DNA from: a virus
Virus record (IMG/VR): IMGVR_UViG_3300022927_001476
Coordinates: 33,680 to 97,679 of that record
Length of the DNA stretch: 64,000 nucleotides
Reading direction: 5' to 3' (one strand)
The notes beneath the pieces are model-generated. The model was not told the DNA's origin, did not search any database, and was given only the letters and a program-made list of their open reading frames with translations. Position 1 is the first letter of the stretch. Each line of letters starts with the position of its first letter. Positions 54,875 to 63,948 of the stretch are shown here, piece by piece. A program made the translations under genes and the position numbers.

Positions 54875-55503
54875 AGGTAACTCAAATTATCTGAAATAAT
54901 ATTTACAGTTTCTTCATTAAGGTCTACATTTACAACTATCATATATGAAGGTTTAAAACTAGTATTAAATAGGTAATGTGTTTTAAGAGTATCTACAAAG
55001 TACACACATCCATTATCCCAATGCTCAATCTTACCATCAATTATAAAACTAAAATTTGGTGGGTTAACATTGCGTAACGGAATTAGTAATCTAAAACTAT
55101 CTATTTTTGTAGTCTTATTATCTCTATGAGGAGGAAAATATCCGCCGGGGTCGAGTTTTAAAATATGAGTTCTAAAAATATGTTGCTTTAGTGGTGCTAG
55201 ACATGCTTGTAATTCAGGAGATTTATTATACACATCTGTGTACGTTTTAAAATCTCTTTCACTATAGTCTGTATTATTATCTTTATTGTATTCAATTAAA
55301 CTATCTAGATCAGGAATACCAGAGACGCCTCCATCAAGACTTGTAATACTTAATCCGTACCTATTAACAGACTTCCTTGGGTTGTAAGGTACATACTCAA
55401 AGTCTTGTTCAGTAAGGTTAAGGAACTTATTAACATCATTTAGAACAAGATTTAATTTAAACACTGTTCCGTATGCTGTTAAATGGTTGTAGAGGTTAAT
55501 CAC
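54871..55503 (-). CDS. Asp/Asn beta-hydroxylase-like 2OG-Fe(II) oxygenase
   Basis: A 210-residue protein, GTG start. HILKLDPGGYFPPHRDNKTT is the jelly-roll 'G....pH.D' metal motif. SFRLLIPLRNVNPPNFSFII and a later HYLFNTSFKPSYMIVVNVD strand complete the core. The layout fits aspartyl/asparaginyl beta-hydroxylase-like enzymes. It is the first gene of a minus-strand operon that runs to the gene at 51868, and could hydroxylate an amino acid or peptide used there. Confidence 0.72.
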   Translation of the reverse strand: MINLYNHLTAYGTVFKLNLVLNDVNKFLNLTEQDFEYVPYNPRKSVNRYGLSITSLDGGVSGIPDLDSLIEYNKDNNTDYSERDFKTYTDVYNKSPELQACLAPLKQHIFRTHILKLDPGGYFPPHRDNKTTKIDSFRLLIPLRNVNPPNFSFIIDGKIEHWDNGCVYFVDTLKTHYLFNTSFKPSYMIVVNVDLNEETVNIISDNLSYL

Positions 55504-55538
55504 TTTCGCTAATCCATTCGATATCTTTTAGTAAATAT

Positions 55539-55571
55539 ATGTGTATTTAATAAGAAAAAAAGGATACACAT
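55539..55571 (+). repeat. 8-bp inverted repeat in the divergent gap
   Basis: ATGTGTAT (55539-55546) and ATACACAT (55564-55571) are separated by 17 bp, in the 74-bp gap between divergent genes. The A-rich loop contains the AAAAGGA ribosome site of the QueC-like gene. Could be an operator or a translation-control hairpin. Confidence 0.45.
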
Positions 55572-55577
55572 TACAAT

Positions 55578-56375
55578 ATGGCATATGTATACAGAAGCAA
55601 AGGTTCATATCCTCCTAAGAATCAAAAAATAATAGAACATACGTATAAAGCTAAAAGCGGATTAGATGCTATAGTGCCTATCAATCCCGAATGGGAGAAC
55701 ATGGGAGTTCAAATAAGTGGAGGTATGGATAGTGCCTTGTTACTCTATCTAGTAGCAAAGACAGTAAAAGATAATAATTATACTATCAACGTAAGACCTA
55801 TACATTTTGATATCCCTACTAAGTTACCTGTACAACCTCTTGCTATTATAAAAAAAGTAGAAGAATTATTAGACTTTAAATTTGGAGATATTATAGAATA
55901 CGCTATTCCTTTAGAACAGTGTACAAAAGAAGCAACTATGTCAGGGGTTGGCAAGAAAGAATTTATTATACTTAAAATTAGAGAAATGTTAATGTCTAAA
56001 GTTGTTAATTTTGAAGTTAACGGAAATACAAAAAATCCACCTGTTGAGTTTAGAAAACATTTTCCAAATGATGAATTTAGACAAAAGAATAGAGACCGAA
56101 CACTTGACATTTACACAGGACCATATAATGCTTCACCGCTTTCTCACTTAGATAAAGCAGATGTTGTAAGCCTGTATAAAAAATATAATCTAATCGACGA
56201 ATTAATGACGTTAACATGTTCATGTGATAACTGGAGAGATCAAATTATTGCGAAAAAATTAGATATCCCTTGTGGTCAATGTTGGTGGTGCTACGAACGA
56301 GCATACGGACTTAGTCAAAATAATATTCAAGATCCTACACCTGTAAAGAAATTTGAAGATGAAAATTCCAAGTAA
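55578..56375 (+). CDS. QueC-like PP-loop ATPase (7-cyano-7-deazaguanine synthase candidate)
   Basis: A 265-residue protein. QISGGMDSALLLYLV (47-52, SGGMDS) is the PP-loop that adenylates a carboxyl or carbonyl. The C-terminus has Cys214, Cys216 and PCGQCWWCYERAYG (Cys232, 235, 238), like the zinc site of QueC (CxxCGxCxxCxxR). QueC turns CDG into preQ0 with ATP and ammonia, so it would complete a folE-queD-queE-queC set. The middle part differs from bacterial QueC, and it sits in the radical SAM island, so another PP-loop amidation role is possible. Confidence 0.68.
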   Translation: MAYVYRSKGSYPPKNQKIIEHTYKAKSGLDAIVPINPEWENMGVQISGGMDSALLLYLVAKTVKDNNYTINVRPIHFDIPTKLPVQPLAIIKKVEELLDFKFGDIIEYAIPLEQCTKEATMSGVGKKEFIILKIREMLMSKVVNFEVNGNTKNPPVEFRKHFPNDEFRQKNRDRTLDIYTGPYNASPLSHLDKADVVSLYKKYNLIDELMTLTCSCDNWRDQIIAKKLDIPCGQCWWCYERAYGLSQNNIQDPTPVKKFEDENSK

Positions 56376-57540
56376 AACATTTTGCAGTATGGCATGGGAT
56401 CATCAGTTTATTGATCCTACTGCACGAGTAAAACCATGTTGTAGGTTTGCTGAAAAGTTTAGACCAAAGGATCATAACCTAAACGATAAAACATTAAGTG
56501 AAATATTTTATGGTGACTGGATGGAAGAAATCCGTCGTAAGATGCTTGCTGGTGAACAAGTAGACGGGTGTGTACGTTGCTATCAAGAAGAAGAGTCTGG
56601 AAAAAAGAGCTTACGTGAACGCTATCTTGATAACGAAGCATTGCCAATTGATCAGTTAGTTGATATTGAAAATCCAAAAATAGGTTGGATCGAACTTGCT
56701 ATTAGTAATGACTGTAATCTTGCATGTCGTATGTGCGATAGTAGATACAGTTGGAAATGGTTTAATGAAGAAAAGTTAATCTACGGAAAATCGTTTAATG
56801 AAGTAGAAAAAAGTAAAAGTGATATTACTAACATATATCCGTTTATTAATGATTTAGTTCATGTAAAATTTACAGGCGGCGAGCCATTGATGACTAAAGA
56901 CCAATGGGTACTTGTAGATAAAATGCTTGCTGAAAGAGATTGCAGTGAAATATTTTTAAACTATAGTACTAACTGTACTATTATGCCAAAAGACAGCTGG
57001 ATTGAAAAATGGAGTAAATTTAAAAAAGTAGAATTTGCTCTTAGTTTTGATAGTGCTAATCCATCAGAAAGTGAATACATTCGCTGGCCTGCTAAGTACG
57101 AAACTACAGAAGCAGTTACTAAACGTTTTTTAGAACTTAAAAAGAGTCACGGATTTGATGTACTATTGCGTAGTACTATTAGCATACTCAATGTGTGGAA
57201 TATGCCTGAAAGTTTAGAATGGTGGTGGGAAAACGATCACGGATTTAAAGTTATGAATCCAACACACTTAACATATCCTGAGAAACTCTGTGTAACATCA
57301 TTGCCTGAACATATCAAAAAACGTGTTACAGAAAAATTTAACAACTATCAAAAAACTTGTACTAACCCAAAAATTAATAAAAATTTAGATTATATTAAAA
57401 ATTTTATGAATAGCAAGGATGATAGTTATTTACTTCCTAATCTTAAACGATATATAGAAATTACAGATAAGCATAGAGGACAAAACTTTTTTGAAAGTTA
57501 TCCACAATTTTCAGATATATTTGTAACTATTAAAGATTAA
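56359..57540 (+). CDS. radical SAM protein with N-terminal Cys cluster (twitch/SPASM-like), subfamily C
   Basis: A 393-residue protein from ATG 56359; TTG 56353 would add two residues. An N-terminal Cys cluster (Cys9, Cys27, Cys28, Cys71, Cys74) is placed before the radical SAM core, whose CNLACRMC motif is at residues 119-126. FTGGEPLM is the SAM-binding GGEP. Usually auxiliary-cluster domains come last, so this order is reversed. It is the only plus-strand radical SAM gene. Its closest relative here is the protein at 61713. It overlaps the QueC-like gene by 17 bp. Substrate unknown, perhaps peptides. Confidence 0.85.
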   Translation: MKIPSKTFCSMAWDHQFIDPTARVKPCCRFAEKFRPKDHNLNDKTLSEIFYGDWMEEIRRKMLAGEQVDGCVRCYQEEESGKKSLRERYLDNEALPIDQLVDIENPKIGWIELAISNDCNLACRMCDSRYSWKWFNEEKLIYGKSFNEVEKSKSDITNIYPFINDLVHVKFTGGEPLMTKDQWVLVDKMLAERDCSEIFLNYSTNCTIMPKDSWIEKWSKFKKVEFALSFDSANPSESEYIRWPAKYETTEAVTKRFLELKKSHGFDVLLRSTISILNVWNMPESLEWWWENDHGFKVMNPTHLTYPEKLCVTSLPEHIKKRVTEKFNNYQKTCTNPKINKNLDYIKNFMNSKDDSYLLPNLKRYIEITDKHRGQNFFESYPQFSDIFVTIKD

Positions 57541-57853
57541 AAATAATGTGTTCGTTAATTGTGTGAGCGCCGCCTTCATTTTTTATGTCAGCAGGATTTT
57601 TACTACAAAATTTCTTACAAGCATAGAAGCAATCTGATTTATTCCAACTATTTTCTAATTTAGTTAATGCTTTACTTTCCCTTAAATCCTGTATGGATTT
57701 ATTTTGTGTATGCAAGTCTTTTAGATCTTCTCCGAGAAATTCTTTTAGATCATCAACATAAGGTTGATTAGCTATCCAACAGCATGGATAATAATAACCA
57801 TCACTATCAATATATTCTGCGGCTTTATTAATCTTACATCGTGGATAGATCAT
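57530..57853 (-). CDS. free-standing SPASM-like Cys domain (split from the upstream radical SAM core)
   Basis: A 107-residue protein. RCKINKAAEYIDSDGYYYPC, CW, then SDCFYACKKFCSKN give six or more Cys in the order of a SPASM auxiliary iron-sulfur domain. Its start ATG 57853 lies 20 bp inside the radical SAM core gene, one frame away. A run of six T (57853-57858) sits at the junction. Deleting one base would join the two into one SPASM protein like the one at 60772. It could be a natural split, a frameshift product or a sequence error. Confidence 0.75.
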   Translation of the reverse strand: MIYPRCKINKAAEYIDSDGYYYPCCWIANQPYVDDLKEFLGEDLKDLHTQNKSIQDLRESKALTKLENSWNKSDCFYACKKFCSKNPADIKNEGGAHTINEHIIFNL

Positions 57854-58457
57854 TTTTTATATTTTCTTCAAGTTGATTAATTGTTATTGTAGGATTAAAT
57901 TTATCACTATTGCGATTACTTTGTACTATCATAAACTGATCAAAATTTAATTGTTTAGCTATTACTAATGCTTGTGTAATAGTATTTTGATTATATTTAA
58001 AAAGTATATGTTTCCATATTAACTTAGTTGAACTATTATTTTTTCTAAATGCTTCTATACCCTTTACAATTAAATCCCACTTAGAATTTACTCGGTACAT
58101 GTGATTATTACTTTCAATACCATCAATACTAAAATTAATTTCGTCGTTGGCATCAAACACTTTTGCTAATTTACTCCACCAATCTTTACTTCTATAACTT
58201 CCGTTAGTATGTAAAATTAATTTAGCAGTGTTGTTCTTTTCTTTAATCTTACGTATTAATCCGATAAAATCTTTATGATATATTGGATCGCCGTGGTTTC
58301 CACAAATAATAATTTCGTCAAACGTAGATGTTAAATCACTATAGTGCTCAATATCACAATCTGTATTTTGTATTTTATCTGAATATATTGTTCTTGGACA
58401 CAAAGGACATTGTAATGGACATCTTGAAGTTGGTTCAATATGAATTATTCCGGGCAC
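57834..58457 (-). CDS. radical SAM core protein, subfamily B (split from its SPASM domain)
   Basis: A 207-residue protein, GTG start 58457. IHIEPTSRCPLQCPLCPRTI has the C-x3-C-x2-C motif (Cys13, 17, 20). ICGNHGDPIYH replaces the GGEP segment, as in its paralogue at 60772 where it reads NFCGSVDEP. The C-terminal auxiliary domain is missing here and encoded separately by the overlapping gene at 57530. It overlaps the upstream radical SAM gene by 13 bp. Confidence 0.85.
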   Translation of the reverse strand: MPGIIHIEPTSRCPLQCPLCPRTIYSDKIQNTDCDIEHYSDLTSTFDEIIICGNHGDPIYHKDFIGLIRKIKEKNNTAKLILHTNGSYRSKDWWSKLAKVFDANDEINFSIDGIESNNHMYRVNSKWDLIVKGIEAFRKNNSSTKLIWKHILFKYNQNTITQALVIAKQLNFDQFMIVQSNRNSDKFNPTITINQLEENIKNDLSTM

Positions 58458-59569
58458 ACTACTTTCCTTTTTGGTATTTTTGAATCTGCACTTGAGACAC
58501 AGGAGTTTGTAATGCAGGGCATAGGGGTATCAAAGAGTTTAAATCCTGTTTCAATATTTCCAAGCGGCACATCGTGACAGGAATAGGATCGCTTAACGGA
58601 ACCGTCGGGCTCTCTAATAATGATTCCTTGGTATCCGGCATTGCAATTCCAACCTTTAAAGTTATTAAAATTAAAAGCATTAAAACGCTCAGCTTGATCC
58701 ATGTACCATTTTTTTCCATTTTTATCCTCAAATTCTACTTGCATATGCCAAGGTACACTAGCGTCGTTGGTGCCATTTATTCCTTTAGGTATTTCGAATG
58801 ACGGTTTAGGCCTGCCGTCCCATTTTCGTTTACTTTCTGTGTATGCCCTTTGCGGCATTCCGTTGTAGAGTTTTTTAAGTTGTTCTTCTGTATATCCATC
58901 AACCACTCTTGAGGCAGTTGGATCGGACTGAGGCTTAAGAGTGACATTGATACCTTGCTCGTGGAAGAACAGAGCGTTTTCCCAATCTCTTTCAAACCAT
59001 TCAGGAACCATAACTTGATTAATTGTAATTTGTACATCGTTTTCTTGACACAGGATTAATTTGTCTGCGAACTCCTGCATCTTCTCCTTTGTGTTTACAT
59101 GTTCTGTATGCAGACTTGCTGTAATACTTGCCCTATGAAAGGGCTTTGCATAATCAACATAAGTTTCAAACCACTTCATATTTCTACTACAATTTGAAGT
59201 CATGTGTATACTTGTATAGTTTGTGTTTTCTACATCTTCTGCAAGATGTTTGAGAATGTCCAAGTATCCAGGATGGAAAGTAGGCTCTCCTCCCGACAAG
59301 GAGAAGTGGAAGCTGTTAAAACCATTATCTCTTGCTTGTCTTTTTATTTCGTCCACTGTTCGTAGACATAATACAGTTGGTCTATGATCTTTTCTGTCAC
59401 TGCGAGCGTACGGCCAGCAGTAAGAGCATTTATAATTACAAAAACGGCCGAGCAACCAACTAACAGTAAAAAGATCCCTATAGAGTAGAGTTCTTTGCCC
59501 CACAGAGACAATATCCTCAAGAGGAATTTTAGTAAAATCATAATTGCTCCATTTTAGGTCTTCAGTCAT
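58445..59569 (-). CDS. radical SAM protein with C-terminal Cys motifs, subfamily A
   Basis: A 374-residue protein. LLGRFCNYKCSYCWPYARSD carries the cluster motif (Cys44, 48, 51). SLSGGEPTFHPGYLDIL binds SAM. GWNCNAGYQG, then SYSCHDVPLGN and CITNSCVSS give C-terminal Cys motifs for auxiliary clusters. It shares the 'GRxCNYxCSYC' opening with the proteins at 59588 and 62770, so these are paralogues. The minus-strand operon continues upstream. Confidence 0.87.
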   Translation of the reverse strand: MTEDLKWSNYDFTKIPLEDIVSVGQRTLLYRDLFTVSWLLGRFCNYKCSYCWPYARSDRKDHRPTVLCLRTVDEIKRQARDNGFNSFHFSLSGGEPTFHPGYLDILKHLAEDVENTNYTSIHMTSNCSRNMKWFETYVDYAKPFHRASITASLHTEHVNTKEKMQEFADKLILCQENDVQITINQVMVPEWFERDWENALFFHEQGINVTLKPQSDPTASRVVDGYTEEQLKKLYNGMPQRAYTESKRKWDGRPKPSFEIPKGINGTNDASVPWHMQVEFEDKNGKKWYMDQAERFNAFNFNNFKGWNCNAGYQGIIIREPDGSVKRSYSCHDVPLGNIETGFKLFDTPMPCITNSCVSSADSKIPKRKVVCPE

Positions 59570-59587
59570 AATACTATACTAACACAC

Positions 59588-60772
59588 TTATTGATCTTTG
59601 TCAACCTTCCATTCAATCATATCTTTAATTAAATGATAATGTTCCCAGTCTTTAATCTTAGGAACTTTTAAATCTAAATTATCTGTACATCTCCACTTAG
59701 GACATCTAATAGGTTCTAAAGGAAGATCAATTGAGTCTTTATCATAAATGTTTCCTCTCTTTCCTCCAACGTGACAACTGCCAATATAAATGTCTCCCGG
59801 AGGAGTTACTTTTAAATGTTTTACACCTGCCCAACATAGCCAGCCTTCATAATTATTTTTCTTGTCAAAATTAAGTTCGTTGTAATGAAAGTCAATATCT
59901 TTGTATTGTTTTTCTTCATCTTGGAACCAAAACTTTAATTTACGTTTATCTGGAGTAACAGTGCTTTCATAAATTCTCTTAATTTTATCTTCTTCGCCTT
60001 CTTTATAAAATTTCTTTTCTCTAGTTTCAATTACCTTAATTTCTACTTCGTCGTCCGTAGACAATAGTATTTTAGGATCCATTGTATCATTATTTTTTTC
60101 AAAGTCTAGTTTTGTTCTAGGTAATAGTTCATTACTATTGCCGCCTGGTGGACGTATATATCTATGTTCAATATTAGTAATGCCATGATTCCTAAATGCA
60201 GTTTCCATTTTTTCAATATTATTAAACTGCTCAGGATAAACCATAAATCTTAATATTAAATTTTTTCGAGTATAACCGTTTTTAAAGTCTTTATGATTAA
60301 GTCCTTTTTCTTCTTGTTCTTTATTCCATGCCACACGCCAATCATCCAGTTCAATAAACTTTTCAATAAATTCATCAACCTTATCTGCCATGTGTTCAAA
60401 ATGAAAACTAACTGTAATACTGTCTAGATATCGGAATAGCTCTTTTAAATATTTTGCAGTTCTACTTCCATTAGTAGTAATACTAATAAATCTTGCACCT
60501 TTTTCTTCTTTAATGTACTTACACAACTCCATAAACTTTGGATTCACAGTAGGCTCTCCACCTGTCAAACTCCAAAATACATTAGTGCCATGTTCTTCAT
60601 AAACTACATCAACAAGACGCTTCATGTTTTCTAACGGAACGTGTGGACTATGATTATCGTGCAAATAATCTACACAATAACTGCAATCATAATTACATCT
60701 TTTTCCAATATACCAATCGACACTAAATGCGCCAGTTGGATTAAATTTAAAATAACTTGCTACTGGTTCCAT
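59588..60772 (-). CDS. radical SAM protein with C-terminal Cys motifs, subfamily A
   Basis: A 394-residue protein. YIGKRCNYDCSYCVDYLHDN carries the cluster motif (Cys26, 30, 33), followed by SPHVPLENMK. WSLTGGEPTVNPKFMEL binds SAM. The insertion between about residues 150 and 260 is long and charged. GWLCWAGVKHL, then YIGSCHVGGKRGN and IRCPKWRC complete the auxiliary Cys. The start overlaps the upstream stop (TAATG). Paralogue of the proteins at 58445 and 62770. Confidence 0.87.
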   Translation of the reverse strand: MEPVASYFKFNPTGAFSVDWYIGKRCNYDCSYCVDYLHDNHSPHVPLENMKRLVDVVYEEHGTNVFWSLTGGEPTVNPKFMELCKYIKEEKGARFISITTNGSRTAKYLKELFRYLDSITVSFHFEHMADKVDEFIEKFIELDDWRVAWNKEQEEKGLNHKDFKNGYTRKNLILRFMVYPEQFNNIEKMETAFRNHGITNIEHRYIRPPGGNSNELLPRTKLDFEKNNDTMDPKILLSTDDEVEIKVIETREKKFYKEGEEDKIKRIYESTVTPDKRKLKFWFQDEEKQYKDIDFHYNELNFDKKNNYEGWLCWAGVKHLKVTPPGDIYIGSCHVGGKRGNIYDKDSIDLPLEPIRCPKWRCTDNLDLKVPKIKDWEHYHLIKDMIEWKVDKDQ

Positions 60773-61713
60773 TATAGTTTATCCTTTATAAACTTATCTC
60801 TTTTGTTTTCTTTACATACTTGCTCACATCTTGGAATTTTATTGTCTGACGTCCAACTGTTTTTAATATCAGTCCAAACTTTTCCGTTAATTGCTTGCTC
60901 TAAGCTAACATTTTTTAAATTAATATCTGTTAGATAATCTTGTTGTTCTAGTATGTCTTCAAATCTATCCTTTGGAATAGAAGATACAGAATATTCTAAC
61001 ATCTTTGCATTTAAATGACAGCATGGAATTACATTTCCCATATGATTTACAAAAATACGTTTTTGATTACCGTACTTGCAACTGATACAATTAGACTCTT
61101 CTACTTCAACTTTTTTATGTTTTACTCCGCCAGTATCTTTTCTATGACTAATGATCGTTTTAAATTCTTTAAAGCCTTCATTTGTTGCCATTTGTTTTGC
61201 AACTTCTAGTTGGTGTTCATTGTGTTCAAATACAATAAACTGCCAATTGGCTTTGCCGCCTGCTCCAATAAATGCTCTATAATTTTGCTGTACTTTTTTA
61301 AAATTAGAGCCTTCTCTATAAACTTCACTTAGTTCGTCGCTACCATCAATGCCCCATGTTACCTTATGGCTCGGCGGCATAATCTTTGCTAGTTTTTCCC
61401 ACCATTGTGTAGTACGCAAACTACCATTGGTTGCAACATTAATATGACATCCCCATTCTGCAAAGTGTTCTACTATTTCATGAAACTGAGGATGACTGCA
61501 AGGTTCGTCCACACTGCCACAAAAATTGATAATCTTAATATTAGGAAACATTTCCTTTTGAAATCTTTGCTTAATAACTTCAAGATCTAAATAAGTTTTA
61601 TTTAAAATTTGATCTGCATGTTTAGATATCACTCTAAAACAACCTTTGCACTTAATATTACAAAAGCTAGTAAGTTCAATATCAATCCATTCTAGTGTAT
61701 CAGTTGTCCACAT
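60772..61713 (-). CDS. radical SAM-SPASM protein, subfamily B
   Basis: A 313-residue protein. IELTSFCNIKCKGCFRVISK has the cluster motif (Cys18, 22, 25). IINFCGSVDEPCSHPQF is a divergent GGEP segment. ESNCISCKYGNQKRIFVNHM, GNVIPCCHLNAK and IPRCEQVCKEN form a C-terminal SPASM domain. It is the intact counterpart of the split gene pair at 57530/57834. It is coupled to both neighbours in the operon. Confidence 0.87.
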   Translation of the reverse strand: MWTTDTLEWIDIELTSFCNIKCKGCFRVISKHADQILNKTYLDLEVIKQRFQKEMFPNIKIINFCGSVDEPCSHPQFHEIVEHFAEWGCHINVATNGSLRTTQWWEKLAKIMPPSHKVTWGIDGSDELSEVYREGSNFKKVQQNYRAFIGAGGKANWQFIVFEHNEHQLEVAKQMATNEGFKEFKTIISHRKDTGGVKHKKVEVEESNCISCKYGNQKRIFVNHMGNVIPCCHLNAKMLEYSVSSIPKDRFEDILEQQDYLTDINLKNVSLEQAINGKVWTDIKNSWTSDNKIPRCEQVCKENKRDKFIKDKL

Positions 61714-62777
61714 TATTCAAAGCACCACGGTAAGGTTGTTTTACTATCAGTTCCTCTTGCATTATCAAGTTCCAATAGATAGTTTTGCATTTTAATATTC
61801 TTTTCGTTGTCAAATTTATAATCTTTTAAAAATTCTTTTAATAAATCTATCGACGTTGTATCTTTAACTCTTTCAACTACTGATGGTTTTAAACTATTAA
61901 TACTTAAATGAGAAGGCGTATTAAGTTTATGTATTTCCCATCGACCCCAATTTGATACTTTGTTGACTGTTTTATCTACATTTGGAAGATTCATTGCTTG
62001 AACTGTTATATTAAAATAAAAATCTTTAGTAATACTAGTTAGCTCTTTAACATTCTTAACAAAAGTTTCGTGCTTTGTAGGATACCTAATGATTTCATTA
62101 ACTGTTCCCCATCCGTCTATACTAATTCCAAAGTTTAGTTTTTTAAAGCGTTTTAATATCTTTAATAACTTTGGTGTATTACTCACTGCATTAGTTTGAA
62201 CTACAATCATTGTATTGTTACAATTCCAAGGGTGTTCTGATAATTTAGTAAGAAATGTTTGAACTGCTTTCATATAGAAAGGTTCGCCGCCTGCAATATA
62301 GATTTCTTCAGCAACGTTGATACAATTATCATAAATCCAGTCCCAGTCTAGCCCTTCTCTATCATTTTGTTCTAAATAAACTTTTCCATTATACTTTTCA
62401 AAAATTTCTAAGTCTTCTCCCCACTTAGAGCTATTGTAAGGATTACACATTGCACATTTTAAATTACATGTGAATCCTGGTCTAAGGTCCCATCTTAAAA
62501 GTTTTCCAGGAGATCCTCTTAATAAACTTTTTTGCCTCTTACTTTGTAAGCCTATTATTTCTTTAGATATACAACTTTGGCATTCAGGACGTTTCCAATC
62601 ATCCTTAAATCCTTGTTGTATATTTTTAATAATAGGATTATCAACTAGTTCTTGAATGTTTTTTACTGCATTATATTCTGTTTGCTTAAAAAGGCAACAT
62701 GGCGAAATAAGATATCCGCTACTCCGTTTATCTACATAAATGCTGTTTAGTGATTCTAAACACTTATAATCAGACAT
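61713..62777 (-). CDS. radical SAM protein with N-terminal Cys cluster, subfamily C
   Basis: A 354-residue protein. Cys6, Cys27, Cys28, Cys66 and Cys69 form an N-terminal auxiliary cluster (ISPCCLFKQ, RPECQSCISK). DLRPGFTCNLKCAMCNPYNS is the core motif (Cys104, 108, 111), and IYIAGGEPFYMKAVQ binds SAM. The reversed domain order is shared with the plus-strand protein at 56359. It ends in LPWCFE, with another Cys. The start overlaps the upstream gene by 8 bp. Confidence 0.85.
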   Translation of the reverse strand: MSDYKCLESLNSIYVDKRSSGYLISPCCLFKQTEYNAVKNIQELVDNPIIKNIQQGFKDDWKRPECQSCISKEIIGLQSKRQKSLLRGSPGKLLRWDLRPGFTCNLKCAMCNPYNSSKWGEDLEIFEKYNGKVYLEQNDREGLDWDWIYDNCINVAEEIYIAGGEPFYMKAVQTFLTKLSEHPWNCNNTMIVVQTNAVSNTPKLLKILKRFKKLNFGISIDGWGTVNEIIRYPTKHETFVKNVKELTSITKDFYFNITVQAMNLPNVDKTVNKVSNWGRWEIHKLNTPSHLSINSLKPSVVERVKDTTSIDLLKEFLKDYKFDNEKNIKMQNYLLELDNARGTDSKTTLPWCFE

Positions 62778-63948
62778 CTAAGATTTCCACATTAAAATGA
62801 TTCTGTAGTGTGTCTTTGTAACTGTCTTTAAATTTACTTTTAGGTGCACATAATCCACAACTACATGTTTGTTTAGGACAAACAATTGTTGGCATTTTAT
62901 TCATTGATAACTTTTCTTTAAGATCTGCAATAATCTTTTTACCTTCACTTATTTTACCTATTGGACCTCTTGTACCATCAAATCGTGCTTGACATGTTTG
63001 ATGATGGAATACCTGATCTGTCTGTTGTTCTAAATGTAGGAAAAACCAATTTACACTACAATGCCAACCTTTAAACTCTCGCATGTTAACAAAGGTACTT
63101 TTGCGACTTTCGCCGCCAGCACTACTTAGACACATCTCTCGCATACCACAACATGGTCTTCCGATACTACTTCCTAAAACTTTTGTTGCTTCATTTTTCT
63201 TTTCGCCTGCGGCACTTAATACTTTTGATACTTCTTCTTCATCATTTAGTTTAGCATTTTTATATTTCCAATAATTTTTAATGTAATCTAATTGATCTGG
63301 TGTGTACTCATGAGCAAAAGTTGCTTTACTGTCAGGTTCTTCTCCAATAACCCTTGGAACATATTTACAACCAAGTGTGTCTAACCATTTGCACAATTCT
63401 TTACATTCGTCAAATTGTTGAGCATGAAACATAACATTAACATTCATTCGAAAGTCTTTAGGATATTTTATTTCTGCTTCACGAAATTGTTTAATTCTAT
63501 CCTTAACTTGCTGTCGTAATTTATCATCCGATTCAGTATGATAGCTAACTGTTACATGTTGTATATTTTCGATAACTGCTTCAGCCATTTTTTCACTCAT
63601 AGCCCCGTTAGTAGTTAATCCTATATTGGCATCCCATTTATGAGAATACTTTTTATAATATTCGTCATTTAAATATTTTACAAAAGGAATAAAATTAGGA
63701 TTTACTGTAGGTTCGCCGCCTGTAAAACTAATACTTGCTAATTTATTATTTCTATACTGCATATAGGTATCAATGTATTCAAACAAAAAGTCAGTATTAG
63801 ATTTAAGATCGTCTAATGATGCGTGAGGACTAAAATTGTCATGCCTATGAGCAGGGCAATAACTACAATCATAATTGCAACGTCGGCCTAAATCCCAAGT
63901 AATTTGGAAAATATTTCCTGATAATAAATCTATAGTGTCAAAACTCAT
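62770..63948 (-). CDS. radical SAM protein with C-terminal Cys motifs, subfamily A
   Basis: A 392-residue protein. DLGRRCNYDCSYCPAHRHDN has the cluster motif (Cys24, 28, 31), followed by SPHASLDDLK as in the protein at 59588. SFTGGEPTVNPNFIPFV binds SAM. C-terminal motifs RPCCGMREMC, GWHCSVNW, HHQTCQARFDGTRG and CPKQTCSCGLC give at least nine Cys for auxiliary clusters. This is the most Cys-rich of the seven. Its start overlaps the stop of a gene running off the right edge. Confidence 0.87.
   Translation of the reverse strand: MSFDTIDLLSGNIFQITWDLGRRCNYDCSYCPAHRHDNFSPHASLDDLKSNTDFLFEYIDTYMQYRNNKLASISFTGGEPTVNPNFIPFVKYLNDEYYKKYSHKWDANIGLTTNGAMSEKMAEAVIENIQHVTVSYHTESDDKLRQQVKDRIKQFREAEIKYPKDFRMNVNVMFHAQQFDECKELCKWLDTLGCKYVPRVIGEEPDSKATFAHEYTPDQLDYIKNYWKYKNAKLNDEEEVSKVLSAAGEKKNEATKVLGSSIGRPCCGMREMCLSSAGGESRKSTFVNMREFKGWHCSVNWFFLHLEQQTDQVFHHQTCQARFDGTRGPIGKISEGKKIIADLKEKLSMNKMPTIVCPKQTCSCGLCAPKSKFKDSYKDTLQNHFNVEILDV

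Noticed and set aside
59576-59604. Minus-strand TTGACA-17-TAGTAT before the radical SAM gene ending at 59569
   Set aside because: The -10 is only 4/6 and transcription would begin at the ATG. Possible but too weak to list as a promoter.
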